From Alphaproteobacteria bacterium (GTDB lineage Bacteria; Pseudomonadota; Alphaproteobacteria; Rhizobiales; Rhizobiaceae): DNA of 5,342 nucleotides. Below are positions 1 through 5,305 of this stretch, piece after piece. The notes beneath the pieces were generated by a model that saw only the letters and a list, made by a program, of their open reading frames with translations, was not told where the DNA came from and made no database searches. Location of the stretch: the NCBI GenBank assembly GCA_030428345.1, contig JAUIBM010000256.1, positions 1-5,342 of the forward strand. Direction: 5' to 3'. Both the position numbers and the translations under genes were made by a program. How positions within the stretch are numbered: the stretch's first letter is position 1; the number at the start of each line of letters is the position of its first letter.

Positions 1-674
1 CTGCCAAGCCCGGTGAAATCGAAAAGGCGATGGAACTGTCGCTGCGTTGGGCCGAGCGCAGCGCGCGCGCCTTTGGCGACCAGAAGGACAAGGCCATGTT
101 CGGCATCGTCCAGGGCGGCGACATCCAGGATCTGCGACTGCGATCCGCGCAGGCGCTTGCTGCGATGGACCTGAAGGGCTACGCCATCGGCGGGCTCGCC
201 GTGGGCGAGCCGCAGGCCGTGATGCTGGCCATGCTGGAGGCGACCAATCCTGCGCTGCCCGAGCACAAGCCGCGCTATCTCATGGGCGTCGGCACGCCCG
301 ACGACATACTGGAGAGCGTCGCCAGGGGCATCGACATGTTCGATTGCGTCATGCCCACCCGTTCAGGGCGTCACGGCCTGGCCTTCACGCGGCGCGGCAG
401 GGTGAACTTGCGAAATGCACGCCATGCCGAGGACAACCGCCCGCTCGACGAGGAAAGCGACTGCCCGGCCGCGCGGGACTATTCGCGCGCCTATCTGCAC
501 CATCTGGTGCGCTGTGACGAGGCGCTGGGCGGGATGCTGCTCTCCTGGAACAATCTGGCCTATTACCAGTCCCTGATGGCGGGGATCAGGGCCGCCATCG
601 AGGAGGGCCGGTTCGAGGCCTTCCGGCAGGAAACGCGCGAGATGTGGGCTCGGGGAGACATCGAGGCGCTGTAG
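1..674 (+). CDS. tgt: Queuine/preQ1 tRNA-guanine transglycosylase, C-terminal part (5' end outside window)
   Basis: Tgt exchanges guanine-34 of tRNAs with GUN anticodons (Asp, Asn, His, Tyr) for the queuosine precursor preQ1, in the cytoplasm. The frame is open from position 3 to a TAG at 672-674, giving about 223 codons; the family is about 375 residues, so roughly 150 N-terminal residues, including the general acid/base Asp, lie outside. The ATG at 30 is internal, not the start. Visible family signatures in order are MFGIVQGG, the substrate loop GGLAVGE, RYLMGVGTPDDI, and GIDMFDCVMPTRSGRHG, whose FDC aspartate (codon 342-344) matches the catalytic nucleophile (Asp280 in Zymomonas). YSRAYLHHLVR and a C-terminal helical end follow. 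Oddity: the CxCx2C...H zinc site reads Ser (456), Cys (462), Ala (471), Asn (549) at exact family spacing, so three of four ligands are missing. The catalytic parts are intact, so I read it as a functional gene. queA often precedes tgt, but that region is not in the window. Confidence 0.97.
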   Translation, partial: AKPGEIEKAMELSLRWAERSARAFGDQKDKAMFGIVQGGDIQDLRLRSAQALAAMDLKGYAIGGLAVGEPQAVMLAMLEATNPALPEHKPRYLMGVGTPDDILESVARGIDMFDCVMPTRSGRHGLAFTRRGRVNLRNARHAEDNRPLDEESDCPAARDYSRAYLHHLVRCDEALGGMLLSWNNLAYYQSLMAGIRAAIEEGRFEAFRQETREMWARGDIEAL

Positions 675-675
675 C

Positions 676-727
676 CGCGCCAGCCGTATCCTGCGTTTGG
701 CCTGCGAGAAACGCTTGCCGTGGCGCG
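676..727. terminator. Nested inverted repeat between convergent genes, possible bidirectional terminator
   Basis: The outer arms cgcgcca (676-682) and tggcgcg (721-727) are perfect 7-bp complements. Inside them gcgttt (693-698) and aaacgc (709-714) form a second perfect 6-bp stem. The structure starts two bases after the tgt stop and ends 19 bp before the stop of the convergent minus-strand gene, where a two-way terminator would be expected. There is no T-tract on either side, so a standard intrinsic terminator is not shown. It could also be chance in GC-rich DNA. Confidence 0.3.
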
Positions 728-745
728 ATGGTCAACGTGCGAAGC

Positions 746-1015
746 CTATTTGAACGTTGCCTTGCCGTTGACGATCTCGATCGTCTCCGTGCCGGAAAGG
801 GCTTCGTGATCGCCATTGGGCATGGTGATGAAACAGCCGGCATTGCAGGCCGAGACGCTCGCGCCGGCGCCGATCGCCAGTTCGCTGCGAACGCCCGACT
901 CCGTCATCAGCAGGGAATAGGCCTGGGCATCCTTGTTGGTGATGCTTGCGGATTGAGCGACGCCCGCCATACCTGCGGCGATAACGCCTGCCAAGAGTAT
1001 TGCTTTCATTTCCAT
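746..1015 (-). CDS. Small exported protein of unknown function with a CxxxC motif
   Basis: This 89-residue protein (86 if it starts at the second Met, codon at 1009-1007, which begins the typical MKAILL signal sequence) has a clear Sec signal peptide. Lys4 is followed by a hydrophobic stretch over residues 5-20 and a likely signal peptidase I site after Ser22 or Ala23 (AQS-A-S). The mature part is about 66 residues. It looks like a small beta-rich domain: SITNKDAQAYSLLMTE, then a hydrophobic repeat, then Cys57-x3-Cys61 in ACNAGCFITMPNGD, then a GTETIEI strand and a basic end. The two cysteines could form a disulfide or bind a ligand. It resembles small secreted alphaproteobacterial proteins with a comparable cysteine pair followed by a Gly-Asp turn, but I know of no assigned function. 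An AGG lies 4 nt before the first ATG and 10 nt before the second, so the start is not decided. It follows the channel gene on the same strand after 90 bp and has its own promoter-like sequence. Confidence 0.82.
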   Translation of the reverse strand: MEMKAILLAGVIAAGMAGVAQSASITNKDAQAYSLLMTESGVRSELAIGAGASVSACNAGCFITMPNGDHEALSGTETIEIVNGKATFK

Positions 1016-1042
1016 TCGGCCTGGGGCCGCCCCTGTTTTCTG

Positions 1043-1056
1043 ACCGGTCTTCCGGT
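1043..1056 (+). terminator. Short GC hairpin followed by a T-rich run, read on the plus strand
   Basis: Arms accgg (1043-1047) and ccggt (1052-1056) enclose a 4-base loop, tctt, and the plus strand continues with ttttctct. On the plus strand this looks like a small intrinsic terminator, although both flanking genes are on the minus strand. It could stop plus-strand read-through from tgt before it runs antisense into the channel gene. On the minus strand the same hairpin would sit in the leader of the small exported protein gene. The 5-bp stem is weak. Confidence 0.25.
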
Positions 1057-1067
1057 TTTCTCTATCA

Positions 1068-1096
1068 AATGTAGCTGACTATTCCTGAACCGTCAC
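1068..1096 (-). promoter_or_regulatory. Putative sigma-70-type promoter for the small exported protein gene
   Basis: On the minus strand a -35-like GTGACG (1096-1091) is followed after exactly 17 bp by a -10-like TACATT (1073-1068). Each matches four of six consensus bases, including TGAC in the -35 and the first, second and last bases of the -10. Predicted transcription would start near 1061, leaving a leader of about 45 nt that contains the accgg/ccggt hairpin. This is a motif match only. Confidence 0.4.
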
Positions 1097-1105
1097 TGAA
1101 TGCGT

Positions 1106-3556
1106 TCAATCGTCTTGGCCGTCATTGCCTTCCAACAACCCGCCCTCCGGCGGCACGCGCACATTGGCGGGCTCGCGGGCGACATCCTTTTCCGGATGGG
1201 AGGGGTCCTGCGTGGGGGCGGTTTGCGGCGTCTTGATATTGATATCGCGCTGCGGGAAGGGGATTTCGATGCCGTTTTCCTTGAACGCCTCGAAGATCGC
1301 AAAACGCAGGCGTGTGGAAACAACCAGTCCCTCGAACACGTCCTGAATATGGACCCGAAGCTCGAAATCGAGCGATGAATCGCCAAAGCCGACGAATACG
1401 GCCATGGGCGCGGGCACCTTGAGCACGGAGCGGTCGGACTCGGCGATCTCCATCAGCAGGCCATGCACGAAGCGCGGATCCGACCCGTAGGCGACGCCAA
1501 CGGCGATATCGACGCGGCCGAGATGATTGCGATGCGTCCAGTTGCCGACGGAATTGTTGATGAGTTCGGAATTGGGCAGGATCACGGTCTGTTTCTGGAA
1601 CGTCTCGATCTCGGTTGCGCGAACGCTGATGCGCCTGACCATGCCGGTGGTCGAGCCCGTGACGACCCAGTCGCCGACCTTGAAGGGACGTTCGACCAGC
1701 AGGATGAGGCCGGAGACGAAATTGTTGACGATGTTCTGCAGGCCGAAGCCGATGCCCAGCGAAAGGGCGCCCGCCACGATGGCGAGATTGGACAGATCGA
1801 ACCCCGCGACCGAGACCCCGACCAGCGCCGCTACGGCGATGCCCGCATAGCCGGTTACCGTGCGGATCGAGTTTCGCACGCCCGAATCGATGCGGCTCTT
1901 GGCCATGACATTGCGGTCGAGCCAGTGCTGCAATTGCCGCGTCGCCAGGAAGCCGACGAAGAACAGCAAGACGCCGAGGAGGATCGAGAACAGCGAGATC
2001 GAGAACGAGCCGATCGTGATGCTCGTGAACAGCCGGTACATCGTGCTGGTGATGTCGATCCAGTTGAACCCCCATTGCAGCGCGATGAGCGGAGCGCCGA
2101 TCAGCAGCACGAGCAGGTAGATGCACAGCGCAAGGACGACGCCGATCTGGTCCAGGGCGGTCTCCGAGAACGAAAAGCGCGAGGCCAGCCGCACCCCGAC
2201 GCTCGATCCGGCGAGGGCCCCGTCTTCCGATACGGCGCGTCCGGTCTGGATGCCGATCAGCATCGTGGCAAGGATCGCGCCGGTGATGACGATCTGCGCG
2301 GCCATGAAGCGCGCAAGGCCCACATATCCGAGCGCCGCGGCAAGGATGACGAAGCCGGCAAGCAGGAGCATGGGGACGCGAATGGCGATCGGCCAGGCCC
2401 TGGATCGGCCGGTCTGCTTGTCCGGAAACGGCTTCACCAGCGCGATGAGCACGATCAGCATGCCGATCAGAATGGCGGCGATCATGCTCTCGGCGACCGT
2501 CACCGGCAGTGGCGCCGAAAGGGTCTGGTTCAGGCGATCGAAGAAGAAGTCGACAATGTGAATGGCCGCCATCGCGATGGCGAGCGCCGCCAGCCGCCAA
2601 GAAGCGCTGTTGGAGAATGGCGCCAGGCGCAGACCCGGCCGCCGCGGCACCACCACGGCGATCACCAGGCGCTGGATGAAGAAGAAGCCGGCGATGGCGA
2701 TCAGGAGCGAGCGGAAGATCTCCAGCGATTGCCCGGCGAAAATGCCGAAATAGATGGTGAGGGCGTAGGTCACCCCCAGCGCGGCGGTGACCGTGAGCGC
2801 GGGTACGAAGGTCGAGAAGAACGCAATCGATATGCGATTGAAATAGGACGCCTCGTGCCCGATGCGATGAAACAGCATGGGCGCAAAGGCGCGGCGGAAC
2901 GCGAACCAGGACGCAAAGGAGAACAGCAGCGACAGGCCGATCGCGGCAAAGAGCGAGGATTTGCGGAAATTCCAGATGAACTGGATGCGCGAGGCGAAAA
3001 GGCGCTCCAGTTCCGCCATGCCGAGTTGAAAGCTGCTGAGCGTGTCCGGATTGAAGACGCCGGTGGAATCGGTGCGCCGCAGCAGCGTGTTGGCGAAGAG
3101 GTCCCTGCGCAGATCCCCGATGCGGTTCATCGCATCGTTGATGCGGATCGACATCGATTCGGCATTGGACAGGAACCCGTTGATCGCGACCTTGCGCGCC
3201 AGCAGATCGTTGCGCTCCTGCGTCATCACTTCCGGCTCGGCCGGATCGCCGTCCTTGGGCGCCGAACCCAGTTCCGCCAGCCGGCCGTTGACAGAGATGA
3301 GCTCCGGGCGAAACGAAACGCCGAAATCGATCAGGGATTTCGAAAGCTGTTCGAGCTCCAGCCGCAGGCTGACAAGCTGCTCGTCATTGGTGGCGTTCTC
3401 GGCGATCTTCCTTTCGATCCCCGCCAACTGATGATCGAGCGCCTCGATCTTCGAGGCGCCCTGAATCTTCGAGGCGCCCTGACCGCTTTGCGCAAAGGCG
3501 TTGCCGGCCAGCAGGATGCCCGCCAGGAGGATGAAGAACCGCAAGTATCCGGTCAT
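1106..3556 (-). CDS. Large MscS-family mechanosensitive ion channel with periplasmic DUF3772-like N-terminus
   Basis: This 816-residue inner-membrane channel would release solutes when membrane tension rises during hypo-osmotic shock. Residues 1-22 are a signal peptide cleaved at AFA-Q. Residues 36-190 are a charged, coiled-coil-rich periplasmic region of DUF3772 type. About ten hydrophobic segments follow (roughly 200-220, 242-270, 281-303, 320-340, 354-374, 390-413, 417-437, 468-494, 508-538, 564-585). The MscS core begins near 556: the pore helix at 588-620 is Gly/Ala-rich (GALSLGIGFGLQNIVNNF), followed by VERPFKVGDWV and the TVILPNSELINN beta-domain motif at 657-668. The vestibule runs to about 775. 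Residues 778-816 are a Pro/Asp/Glu-rich tail. E. coli MscS has only 286 residues, so this is a large multi-TM relative of the MscK/YbiO type; which osmotic or other signal it serves is not visible. The start is chosen because the signal peptide begins there, though the nearest SD-like GAGG is 13 nt away. Oddity: an exact duplication encodes QGASKI twice (residues 26-37). Confidence 0.95.
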   Translation of the reverse strand: MTGYLRFFILLAGILLAGNAFAQSGQGASKIQGASKIEALDHQLAGIERKIAENATNDEQLVSLRLELEQLSKSLIDFGVSFRPELISVNGRLAELGSAPKDGDPAEPEVMTQERNDLLARKVAINGFLSNAESMSIRINDAMNRIGDLRRDLFANTLLRRTDSTGVFNPDTLSSFQLGMAELERLFASRIQFIWNFRKSSLFAAIGLSLLFSFASWFAFRRAFAPMLFHRIGHEASYFNRISIAFFSTFVPALTVTAALGVTYALTIYFGIFAGQSLEIFRSLLIAIAGFFFIQRLVIAVVVPRRPGLRLAPFSNSASWRLAALAIAMAAIHIVDFFFDRLNQTLSAPLPVTVAESMIAAILIGMLIVLIALVKPFPDKQTGRSRAWPIAIRVPMLLLAGFVILAAALGYVGLARFMAAQIVITGAILATMLIGIQTGRAVSEDGALAGSSVGVRLASRFSFSETALDQIGVVLALCIYLLVLLIGAPLIALQWGFNWIDITSTMYRLFTSITIGSFSISLFSILLGVLLFFVGFLATRQLQHWLDRNVMAKSRIDSGVRNSIRTVTGYAGIAVAALVGVSVAGFDLSNLAIVAGALSLGIGFGLQNIVNNFVSGLILLVERPFKVGDWVVTGSTTGMVRRISVRATEIETFQKQTVILPNSELINNSVGNWTHRNHLGRVDIAVGVAYGSDPRFVHGLLMEIAESDRSVLKVPAPMAVFVGFGDSSLDFELRVHIQDVFEGLVVSTRLRFAIFEAFKENGIEIPFPQRDINIKTPQTAPTQDPSHPEKDVAREPANVRVPPEGGLLEGNDGQDD
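3439..3459. repeat. Perfect inverted repeat with 9-bp arms inside the channel gene
   Basis: Arms gcgcctcga (3439-3447) and tcgaggcgc (3451-3459) are perfect complements around a 3-base loop, tct. The right arm lies within the first copy of the adjacent 18-bp tandem repeat, so the second copy offers an alternative pairing partner. In mRNA it would fold near codons 33-40 of the channel gene. It may explain the duplication through replication slippage; any regulatory role is unproven. Confidence 0.75.
3447..3482. repeat. Exact 18-bp tandem duplication (2.0 copies), in frame, in the channel gene
   Basis: The unit atcttcgaggcgccctga occurs at 3447-3464 and again at 3465-3482 with no mismatch. It is a multiple of three and encodes QGASKI twice at residues 26-37, just after the signal peptide. 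Absence of any divergence suggests a recent duplication or ongoing slippage. The frame is kept, so copy-number change would only lengthen or shorten a flexible stretch before the coiled coil. Confidence 0.95.
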
Positions 3557-3569
3557 GCTGCGTGTGTCG

Positions 3570-3595
3570 CCTCGCGCTTGTGAATCGGCGCGAGG
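3570..3595. promoter_or_regulatory. Inverted repeat at the channel gene's -10/leader region, operator-like or leader hairpin
   Basis: Arms cctcgcgc (3570-3577) and gcgcgagg (3588-3595) are perfect 8-bp complements around a 10-base spacer. On the minus strand the first arm overlaps the last three bases of the predicted -10 box, and the second arm ends in GAGG, the only Shine-Dalgarno-like sequence before the channel start (13 nt away). As DNA it could bind a dimeric regulator. As RNA, the first arm falls at or upstream of the predicted start, so only part may be transcribed. Confidence 0.45.
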
Positions 3596-3620
3596 ATACA
3601 GACTCCGCGTACGTGTTCAA
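3593..3620 (-). promoter_or_regulatory. Putative sigma-70-type promoter for the mechanosensitive channel gene
   Basis: On the minus strand TTGAAC (3620-3615) is followed after 16 bp by TATCCT (3598-3593). The -35 keeps TTGA, and the -10 keeps T, A, T and the final T. Transcription would begin near 3586, giving a leader of about 30 nt. The site lies downstream of the terminator-like hairpin at the end of the DUF4864 gene, which fits independent transcription of the channel gene. Confidence 0.45.
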
Positions 3621-3628
3621 ACCATGGC

Positions 3629-3641
3629 CGTCGCGGCGACG
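3629..3641. repeat. Short perfect palindrome upstream of the channel promoter
   Basis: cgtcgc (3629-3634) and gcgacg (3636-3641) are perfect complements around a single G. It sits about 9 bp upstream of the predicted -35 box and touches the arm of the neighbouring hairpin. It could be an activator or repressor site, but palindromes of CG-rich words are common in such DNA. Confidence 0.3.
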
Positions 3642-3664
3642 AGCGCCCCCCGTTTTCGGCGCTC
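3641..3664 (-). terminator. Hairpin overlapping the DUF4864 stop codon, terminator-like
   Basis: Perfect 7-bp arms gagcgcc (3641-3647) and ggcgctc (3658-3664) enclose a 10-base loop. On the minus strand the stem begins inside the TGA stop codon (3665-3663) of the DUF4864 gene. It is GC-only apart from one pair and is placed where transcription should end, but no U-tract follows, so it may act as a 3' mRNA-stabilising or factor-assisted structure. Confidence 0.4.
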
Positions 3665-4124
3665 AGGCGGTGGCGCCCTTGTACGGGTTCATCTTGACGC
3701 CGGTGATCTTCCAGCTCCCGTCATCCTGCCTGGCGAGGGAATAGACCGCCTGCCACTGCTTGCCGTCCGCGCCGGTAATGATCACCTCCTGATGCACTTC
3801 GCCGCCGAACAGCGTATTGCGCCCGAACACATGGCTCTCCGGATTGATCAGCACACCGTATCCGGTCTCTACCATGGTCATGAAGCGCTCCACGGTCGGG
3901 AACATGCGCTGGATGCTGGGGGCGGCGTAGGAATAGGCTGCCTCGCGATTGCCTGCTCGAAACGCCGTCAGCTGCTGCTCGATCACGCTGCGCGCCGCCT
4001 GGGCGTCCTGCGGCGGAACGGCCTCCTGCGCCTGGGCCGACACGGCAAGAAACAGCACGGCCGCCATCGCGCCCCAGATGGCGGCCCAAACGGGCGAGCG
4101 AAACCGGTTGATATGAGCAATCAT
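3663..4124 (-). CDS. Secreted DUF4864-family protein
   Basis: This 153-residue exported protein has no known biochemical function. Residues 1-32 form a Sec signal peptide: basic/polar start (HINRFR), hydrophobic core roughly 12-28, and a SAQA-Q cleavage site after Ala32. The mature part of about 120 residues matches the DUF4864 pattern: IEQQLTAFRAGN (48-59), AAPSIQRMFP (67-76), FMTMVETGY (81-89), a central beta region with GEVHQEVIITGADGKQW, and SWKITGVKMNP (137-147). This helix-then-sheet pattern suggests an NTF2-like alpha+beta fold (inference). It contains no cysteine. The frame stays open far upstream into the preceding gene, but the start at 4124 is supported by a strong AAGGAGG five bases before the ATG and by the signal peptide starting there. 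It lies 116 bp after the phosphotransferase gene and 106 bp before the channel gene, with no functional link visible beyond a shared envelope location with the channel. Confidence 0.92.
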   Translation of the reverse strand: MIAHINRFRSPVWAAIWGAMAAVLFLAVSAQAQEAVPPQDAQAARSVIEQQLTAFRAGNREAAYSYAAPSIQRMFPTVERFMTMVETGYGVLINPESHVFGRNTLFGGEVHQEVIITGADGKQWQAVYSLARQDDGSWKITGVKMNPYKGATA

Positions 4125-4129
4125 GCCAT

Positions 4130-4136
4130 CCTCCTT
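4130..4136 (-). promoter_or_regulatory. Strong Shine-Dalgarno sequence for the DUF4864 gene
   Basis: Read on the minus strand this is AAGGAGG, five bases before the ATG at 4124. It is the best ribosome binding site in the window and decides the start of the DUF4864 gene against longer upstream readings in the same open frame. Confidence 0.85.
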
Positions 4137-4137
4137 G

Positions 4138-4171
4138 TGCGTTGCAGTCGTCATGCGTTGCGAATGGTCAA
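4138..4171 (-). promoter_or_regulatory. 8-bp direct repeat beside a -35-like box, upstream of the DUF4864 gene
   Basis: On the minus strand GCAACGCA occurs twice, at 4161-4154 and 4145-4138, separated by 8 bp (16 bp start to start). A -35-like TTGACC lies at 4171-4166. I could not identify a convincing -10 box at 16-18 bp; the repeats occupy the place where one would be. The layout fits an operator, but the evidence is only the repeat itself. Confidence 0.3.
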
Positions 4172-4240
4172 TTGCTGCAGTTACGTTCCCCGGGCAGATT
4201 TGGTTTCGCCGCGAGCGACAATTTGGCCGTCGCGCCTCGA

Positions 4241-5305
4241 TCACGCCTCGCGTTCGATGATCTCCATCGCAATGCGCCCCATCTTCGGGACAGCCGCGCC
4301 ATAGGCCCGCGCCTTCTCGGGATTGGAGGCGTTGCCATCCAGCGAACGCTTGTAGACCCCCTGCAGGATCGCCGCGAGACGGAAGAACGAAAACGCGATG
4401 TAGAACGGGAAATTGTCGATGCCCGGCAGGCCCCGCCGCTCGCAATAGGTCGCGACATATTCCGCCTCGGTGGGGATGCCGAGCTCCTTGCGGTCGACCC
4501 CGGCCAGCCCCCTGAAGCTGCCTTCGTGCGGCAATCGCCACTGCATGCACTGATAGGCCAGGTCGGCGAGCGGGTGGCCGAGCGTCGAGAGCTCCCAGTC
4601 GAGAATTCCCAGCACCTTTGCGCTGTCGCGCGCGAACATCAGATTGTCGATGCGATAATCGCCATGCACGAGCGAAACCACGCCGTCATCCGGCGGGATG
4701 CGGCCGCCGAGCCAGTCGATCAGGGCGTGAATATCGTCATTGCGATCGACTTCGCTGGCGGCATATTGCTTGGTCCAGCGGGCGAACTGGCGTTCGAAAT
4801 AGTTCCCCGGCACCCCGAAGTCGGAAAGGCCGGCGGCCTGGACATCGACATCGTGCAGGGCTGCGAGCGCGGCGTTCATCGAGTCGTAGATCTCGCCCCT
4901 CAGCCTTTTCGCATCCGGTCCCACCAGTTCGTGGAGCGCGGGGTCCCAGAAGATCCGCCCGTCGAGATATTCCATCACGAAGAACATGCGCCCGATCGGC
5001 GAATCGGCGTCCTCGCATGCCGCGATCATGCGCGGAACCGGGACCGCCGTGCCAGAGAGGGCCTTCATCACCCGGTATTCGCGATCCACCTGATGCGCCG
5101 ATTTGAGCAGTTCGCCGGGCGGCTTTGCCCGCAGCACGTATTTTCCGCTTTCCGCGACAATCAGATAGGTCGGGTTGGACTGCCCGGTATCGAATTTGCG
5201 GATTTCGAGATTGGAGATAAGCTGCTCGACTTCGCGGTCGAAAACCAGCTTGACGCCGTCTTTTTGCAGGACTTGAGCGACCCGCGCGCGATGGAGCCGT
5301 CGCAC
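4241..5305 (-). CDS. APH/ACAD10-11-like phosphotransferase family protein
   Basis: This kinase-like protein of about 354 residues is from the aminoglycoside-phosphotransferase superfamily, in the branch similar to the N-terminal domain of ACAD10/ACAD11. In those proteins the kinase phosphorylates 4-hydroxyacyl-CoAs to help their degradation. That substrate is inferred here, not shown. Motifs counted from the GTG at 5305: TGQSNPTY glycine-rich loop (40-47), YVLRAKPPG (56-64) with the ATP-site basic residues, SAHQVDREYRV (69-79), FFVMEYLDGRIFWDP hinge (108-122), catalytic VHGDYRIDN (213-221, Asp216 and Asn221), metal-binding Asp in ILDWELSTLGHPLADLAY (234-251), and FSFFRLAAILQGVYKRSL near the end. 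There is no signal peptide, so it is cytoplasmic. The start is uncertain: GTG 5305 is the only start codon before the GQSN loop inside the window, it has no Shine-Dalgarno, and the frame remains open to the right edge, so the true start may lie outside. Confidence 0.9.
   Translation of the reverse strand: MRRLHRARVAQVLQKDGVKLVFDREVEQLISNLEIRKFDTGQSNPTYLIVAESGKYVLRAKPPGELLKSAHQVDREYRVMKALSGTAVPVPRMIAACEDADSPIGRMFFVMEYLDGRIFWDPALHELVGPDAKRLRGEIYDSMNAALAALHDVDVQAAGLSDFGVPGNYFERQFARWTKQYAASEVDRNDDIHALIDWLGGRIPPDDGVVSLVHGDYRIDNLMFARDSAKVLGILDWELSTLGHPLADLAYQCMQWRLPHEGSFRGLAGVDRKELGIPTEAEYVATYCERRGLPGIDNFPFYIAFSFFRLAAILQGVYKRSLDGNASNPEKARAYGAAVPKMGRIAMEIIEREA

Noticed and set aside
644..1078. A 144-codon plus-strand frame across the tgt 3' end and the small exported gene
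   Set aside because: It overlaps tgt, has no good ribosome binding site or domain pattern, and is antisense to a gene with a clear signal peptide.
1122..2600. A 492-codon minus-strand frame within the channel gene in another phase
   Set aside because: It is Arg/His/Pro-rich with no recognisable motif and is fully nested in the well-supported channel gene.
1463..3583. A 706-codon open frame on the plus strand, antisense to the channel gene
   Set aside because: Its translation is almost entirely Asp, Glu, Arg, His, Gly and Ala with no domain-like pattern, which is the expected mirror of a GC-rich gene encoding many hydrophobic residues. The minus-strand product has a signal peptide, pore helix and MscS motifs. 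The long frame is a shadow.
4200..4240. Possible terminator after the phosphotransferase gene (minus-strand gcgac/gtcgc pair)
   Set aside because: The stem is only 5 bp with a 9-base loop and no T-tract, which is no better than chance in GC-rich DNA.
4125..4550. Upstream extension of the DUF4864 reading frame, which stays open to 4550
   Set aside because: This extension lies in a shadow frame of the phosphotransferase gene. The real start at 4124 has AAGGAGG at 5-nt spacing and begins a proper signal peptide.
4618..5106. A 162-codon plus-strand frame antisense to the phosphotransferase gene
   Set aside because: Its product is extremely Arg/Ser/Pro-rich, typical of a wrong-frame reading. The minus-strand kinase motifs are unambiguous.
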